From NCBI GenBank assembly GCA_002364735.1, contig DEZB01000050.1:165565-173681 (forward strand): a stretch of 8,117 nt of DNA, written 5' to 3'. Source of the stretch: Bacteroidales bacterium UBA3143. GTDB taxonomy: Bacteria > Bacteroidota > Bacteroidia > Bacteroidales > Dysgonomonadaceae. A model generated the notes under the pieces. The model made no database searches and was not told where the DNA came from. It saw only the letters and a program-made list of their open reading frames with translations. Position 1 is the first letter of the stretch; the number at the start of each line of letters is the position of its first letter. This document shows, in pieces, positions 7,114-8,117 of the stretch. The position numbers and the translations under genes are program-made.

Positions 7114-7971
7114 ATGAGATTGTCTCTTAAAAGAAACATATGGAACTTCAAGATGACCTCCTTTGCTTTATTTACTATCGCATGGAGCCTATCTTCATGT
7201 GGAAATAAGTCTAAAACAGCTAAGGACTACTTGACTGTGGCAGAAGAATCATACCTAAAGGGCAATTACGAAAGTGCAAAGTCAAACATCGACAGCATCA
7301 AAATAGTGCATCCCAAAGCATTCAAAGAAATACGGCAAGGCTTCGACTTGATGCAAGATGTGCGCAAAGCTGAAAATAAAAGGAACATCGTTTTCATTGA
7401 TTCGATGATGGAAGTAAACATCTCAAAATTGAAAGAACTACAGGTTAATTTCGATTTTGTGCGCGACAAAAATTATCAGGAGTTTGGAAACTACATTCCA
7501 AAACTTACTCCCCAATCTTCTACTATGGAGCATGATAACCTGCGATCGGGAGTGAGTGAAAAAGGAATTATCTTTTTGGAAAGTGTATTGAGCGGAAAGA
7601 GACTTAATCACTCTAAAATAAAAGTTTCAACACCAGATGGAGCTTATGCCGAGACTTTAAATGTGACCTCTGATGGACTTAACTATCCGTTCACCACACT
7701 CAATAAGAGATACGAGATTGTTAGATTTTTTGGTGCCGACGAAAATGGTGTTGCGCAATTTATATATACCTTTCAAGACCAACCTATCAAACTAACCTAC
7801 ATTGGCAATAGTAATTTCACCATAACACTGCCTAAGTCCTCAAAAACAGCTATTAGCCAATCTTTCGAAATGTCATCTGTTCTTTACGAATTAGAAGAAT
7901 TGAGATTCGAGAAAGGCAAAACAGAAGCACTTTTACGCTATCTCGAAAAGCGTGATACTCCTATCAATTAA
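7114..7971 (+). CDS. Uncharacterised lipoprotein with an N-terminal TPR-like hairpin
   Basis: I do not recognise a named family for this 285-residue protein. The N-terminus is basic (MRLSLKRNIWNFK), then a hydrophobic core (FALFTIAWSL) and a lipobox LSSC with Cys29, so it should be lipid-anchored in the envelope. A later Met (residue 14, position 7153) would drop all the basic residues, so Met1 is preferred; a -7 box lies 37 nt upstream. Residues about 37-70 (KDYLTVAEESYLKGNYESAKSNIDSIKIVHPKA) resemble a single tetratricopeptide unit, and 70-112 is charged and helical, possibly coiled coil. Residues about 150-250 look beta-rich (alternating hydrophobics, for example EIVRFFGADENGVAQFIYTF), and 252-280 is a final charged helix. 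It is the only clear plus-strand gene, divergent from cca. The coding frame is convincing; the function is unknown. Confidence 0.85.
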   Translation: MRLSLKRNIWNFKMTSFALFTIAWSLSSCGNKSKTAKDYLTVAEESYLKGNYESAKSNIDSIKIVHPKAFKEIRQGFDLMQDVRKAENKRNIVFIDSMMEVNISKLKELQVNFDFVRDKNYQEFGNYIPKLTPQSSTMEHDNLRSGVSEKGIIFLESVLSGKRLNHSKIKVSTPDGAYAETLNVTSDGLNYPFTTLNKRYEIVRFFGADENGVAQFIYTFQDQPIKLTYIGNSNFTITLPKSSKTAISQSFEMSSVLYELEELRFEKGKTEALLRYLEKRDTPIN

Positions 7972-8009
7972 TAGACAACTCTCTTTCCGGTAGACAACCC
8001 TCTTTCTGG
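7972..8009 (+). repeat. Two tandem copies of a 19-bp repeat
   Basis: Copy 1 (7972-7990, TAGACAACTCTCTTTCCGG) and copy 2 (7991-8009, TAGACAACCCTCTTTCTGG) are head to tail and agree at 17 of 19 positions; both differences are C/T changes. The first copy begins on the base right after the stop codon of the lipoprotein gene. Copy 2 can form only a 4-bp hairpin (AACC/GGTT, 7996-8011) before a T-rich stretch, so a terminator role is doubtful. Confidence 0.75.
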
Positions 8010-8023
8010 TTTATATCTATTTA

Positions 8024-8031
8024 TATTTTTG
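8024..8031 (+). promoter_or_regulatory. Likely rightward -7 box facing the right edge
   Basis: TATTTTTG on the plus strand is a perfect TAnnTTTG and the same octamer as the three minus-strand boxes. TTTC at 8003-8006, 17 bases upstream, is a one-mismatch -33 candidate. Transcription would start near 8038 and run out of the window, possibly into the short frame at 8087. The AT-rich context makes chance occurrence plausible. Confidence 0.35.
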
Positions 8032-8054
8032 TTTTAAAATACAAATGCACACAA

Positions 8055-8067
8055 GGTATACAATACC
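8055..8067. repeat. Short dyad GGTAT-ACA-ATACC
   Basis: A perfect 5-bp inverted repeat with a 3-base centre lies about 17-30 bases downstream of the expected rightward transcription start. It could be an operator half-site pair or a small leader hairpin. It may also be chance. Confidence 0.3.
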
Positions 8068-8086
8068 AATCACTACGATTTAAAAA

Positions 8087-8117
8087 ATGCAGGTTGTTAG
8101 AAATATTAGTCTTACGC
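8087..8117 (+). CDS. Possible start of a gene cut by the right edge
   Basis: An ATG after an A-rich stretch (TTTAAAAAATG) opens a frame MQVVRNISLT that is still open at the last base. It follows a -7 box by 56 nt, a plausible leader length here. Ten codons are too few to assign a product or to prove coding. Confidence 0.25.
   Translation, partial: MQVVRNISLT

Noticed and set aside
7972..8009. Two-unit repeat as a CRISPR array
   Set aside because: The units are only 19 bp and abut with no spacer; no cas gene is present.
1..8117. tRNA, rRNA, insertion sequence, phage or integron elements
   Set aside because: No cloverleaf-like sequence, transposase, integrase or target-site duplication was found in gene bodies or gaps.

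Overview
The window looks like ordinary chromosomal DNA from a member of the Bacteroidetes (Bacteroidota), most likely Bacteroidales. Four things point that way: AT-rich DNA with short AT-rich gaps; A-rich stretches instead of Shine-Dalgarno sites before the starts; several upstream boxes that fit the Bacteroidetes sigma-factor -7 consensus TAnnTTTG, four of them the identical octamer TATTTTTG; and two lipoproteins, one of the DUF4163/DUF3298 type. The genus cannot be fixed from the sequence alone.

Layout, left to right: gcvP (glycine decarboxylase, 36-2906, minus); a small glyoxalase II-like metallo-beta-lactamase-fold hydrolase (3001-3636, minus); rsmG (16S rRNA m7G527 methyltransferase, 3829-4452, minus); a DUF4163/DUF3298 (RsiV-C-like) lipoprotein (4513-5415, minus); cca (tRNA CCA-adding nucleotidyltransferase with an HD domain, 5553-7004, minus); and, divergent from cca, an unrecognised lipoprotein (7114-7971, plus). 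The last 146 bases hold a 19-bp tandem repeat, a likely rightward promoter, a small dyad and possibly the first codons of another plus-strand gene.

The minus genes appear to form at least three transcription units: cca alone; lipoprotein plus rsmG (60-nt gap, promoter before the lipoprotein); and the hydrolase, with or without gcvP, from its own well-formed promoter. Weak hairpins followed by T-runs lie after cca and after rsmG, just where a following promoter begins. Two starts had to be corrected: the longest reading frames of cca and of the DUF3298 lipoprotein run upstream through their own predicted promoters, so internal Met codons are used here.

The functions are housekeeping: one-carbon/glycine metabolism, thioester or aldehyde detoxification, ribosome maturation and tRNA 3'-end maturation, plus two envelope lipoproteins. 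I found no mobile element, CRISPR array, RNA gene or defence system. The least explained items are the plus-strand lipoprotein, the DUF3298 lipoprotein beside rsmG, the inverted repeat before gcvP, and the tandem repeat and dyad at the right edge. No gene-free stretch exceeds 300 bases.
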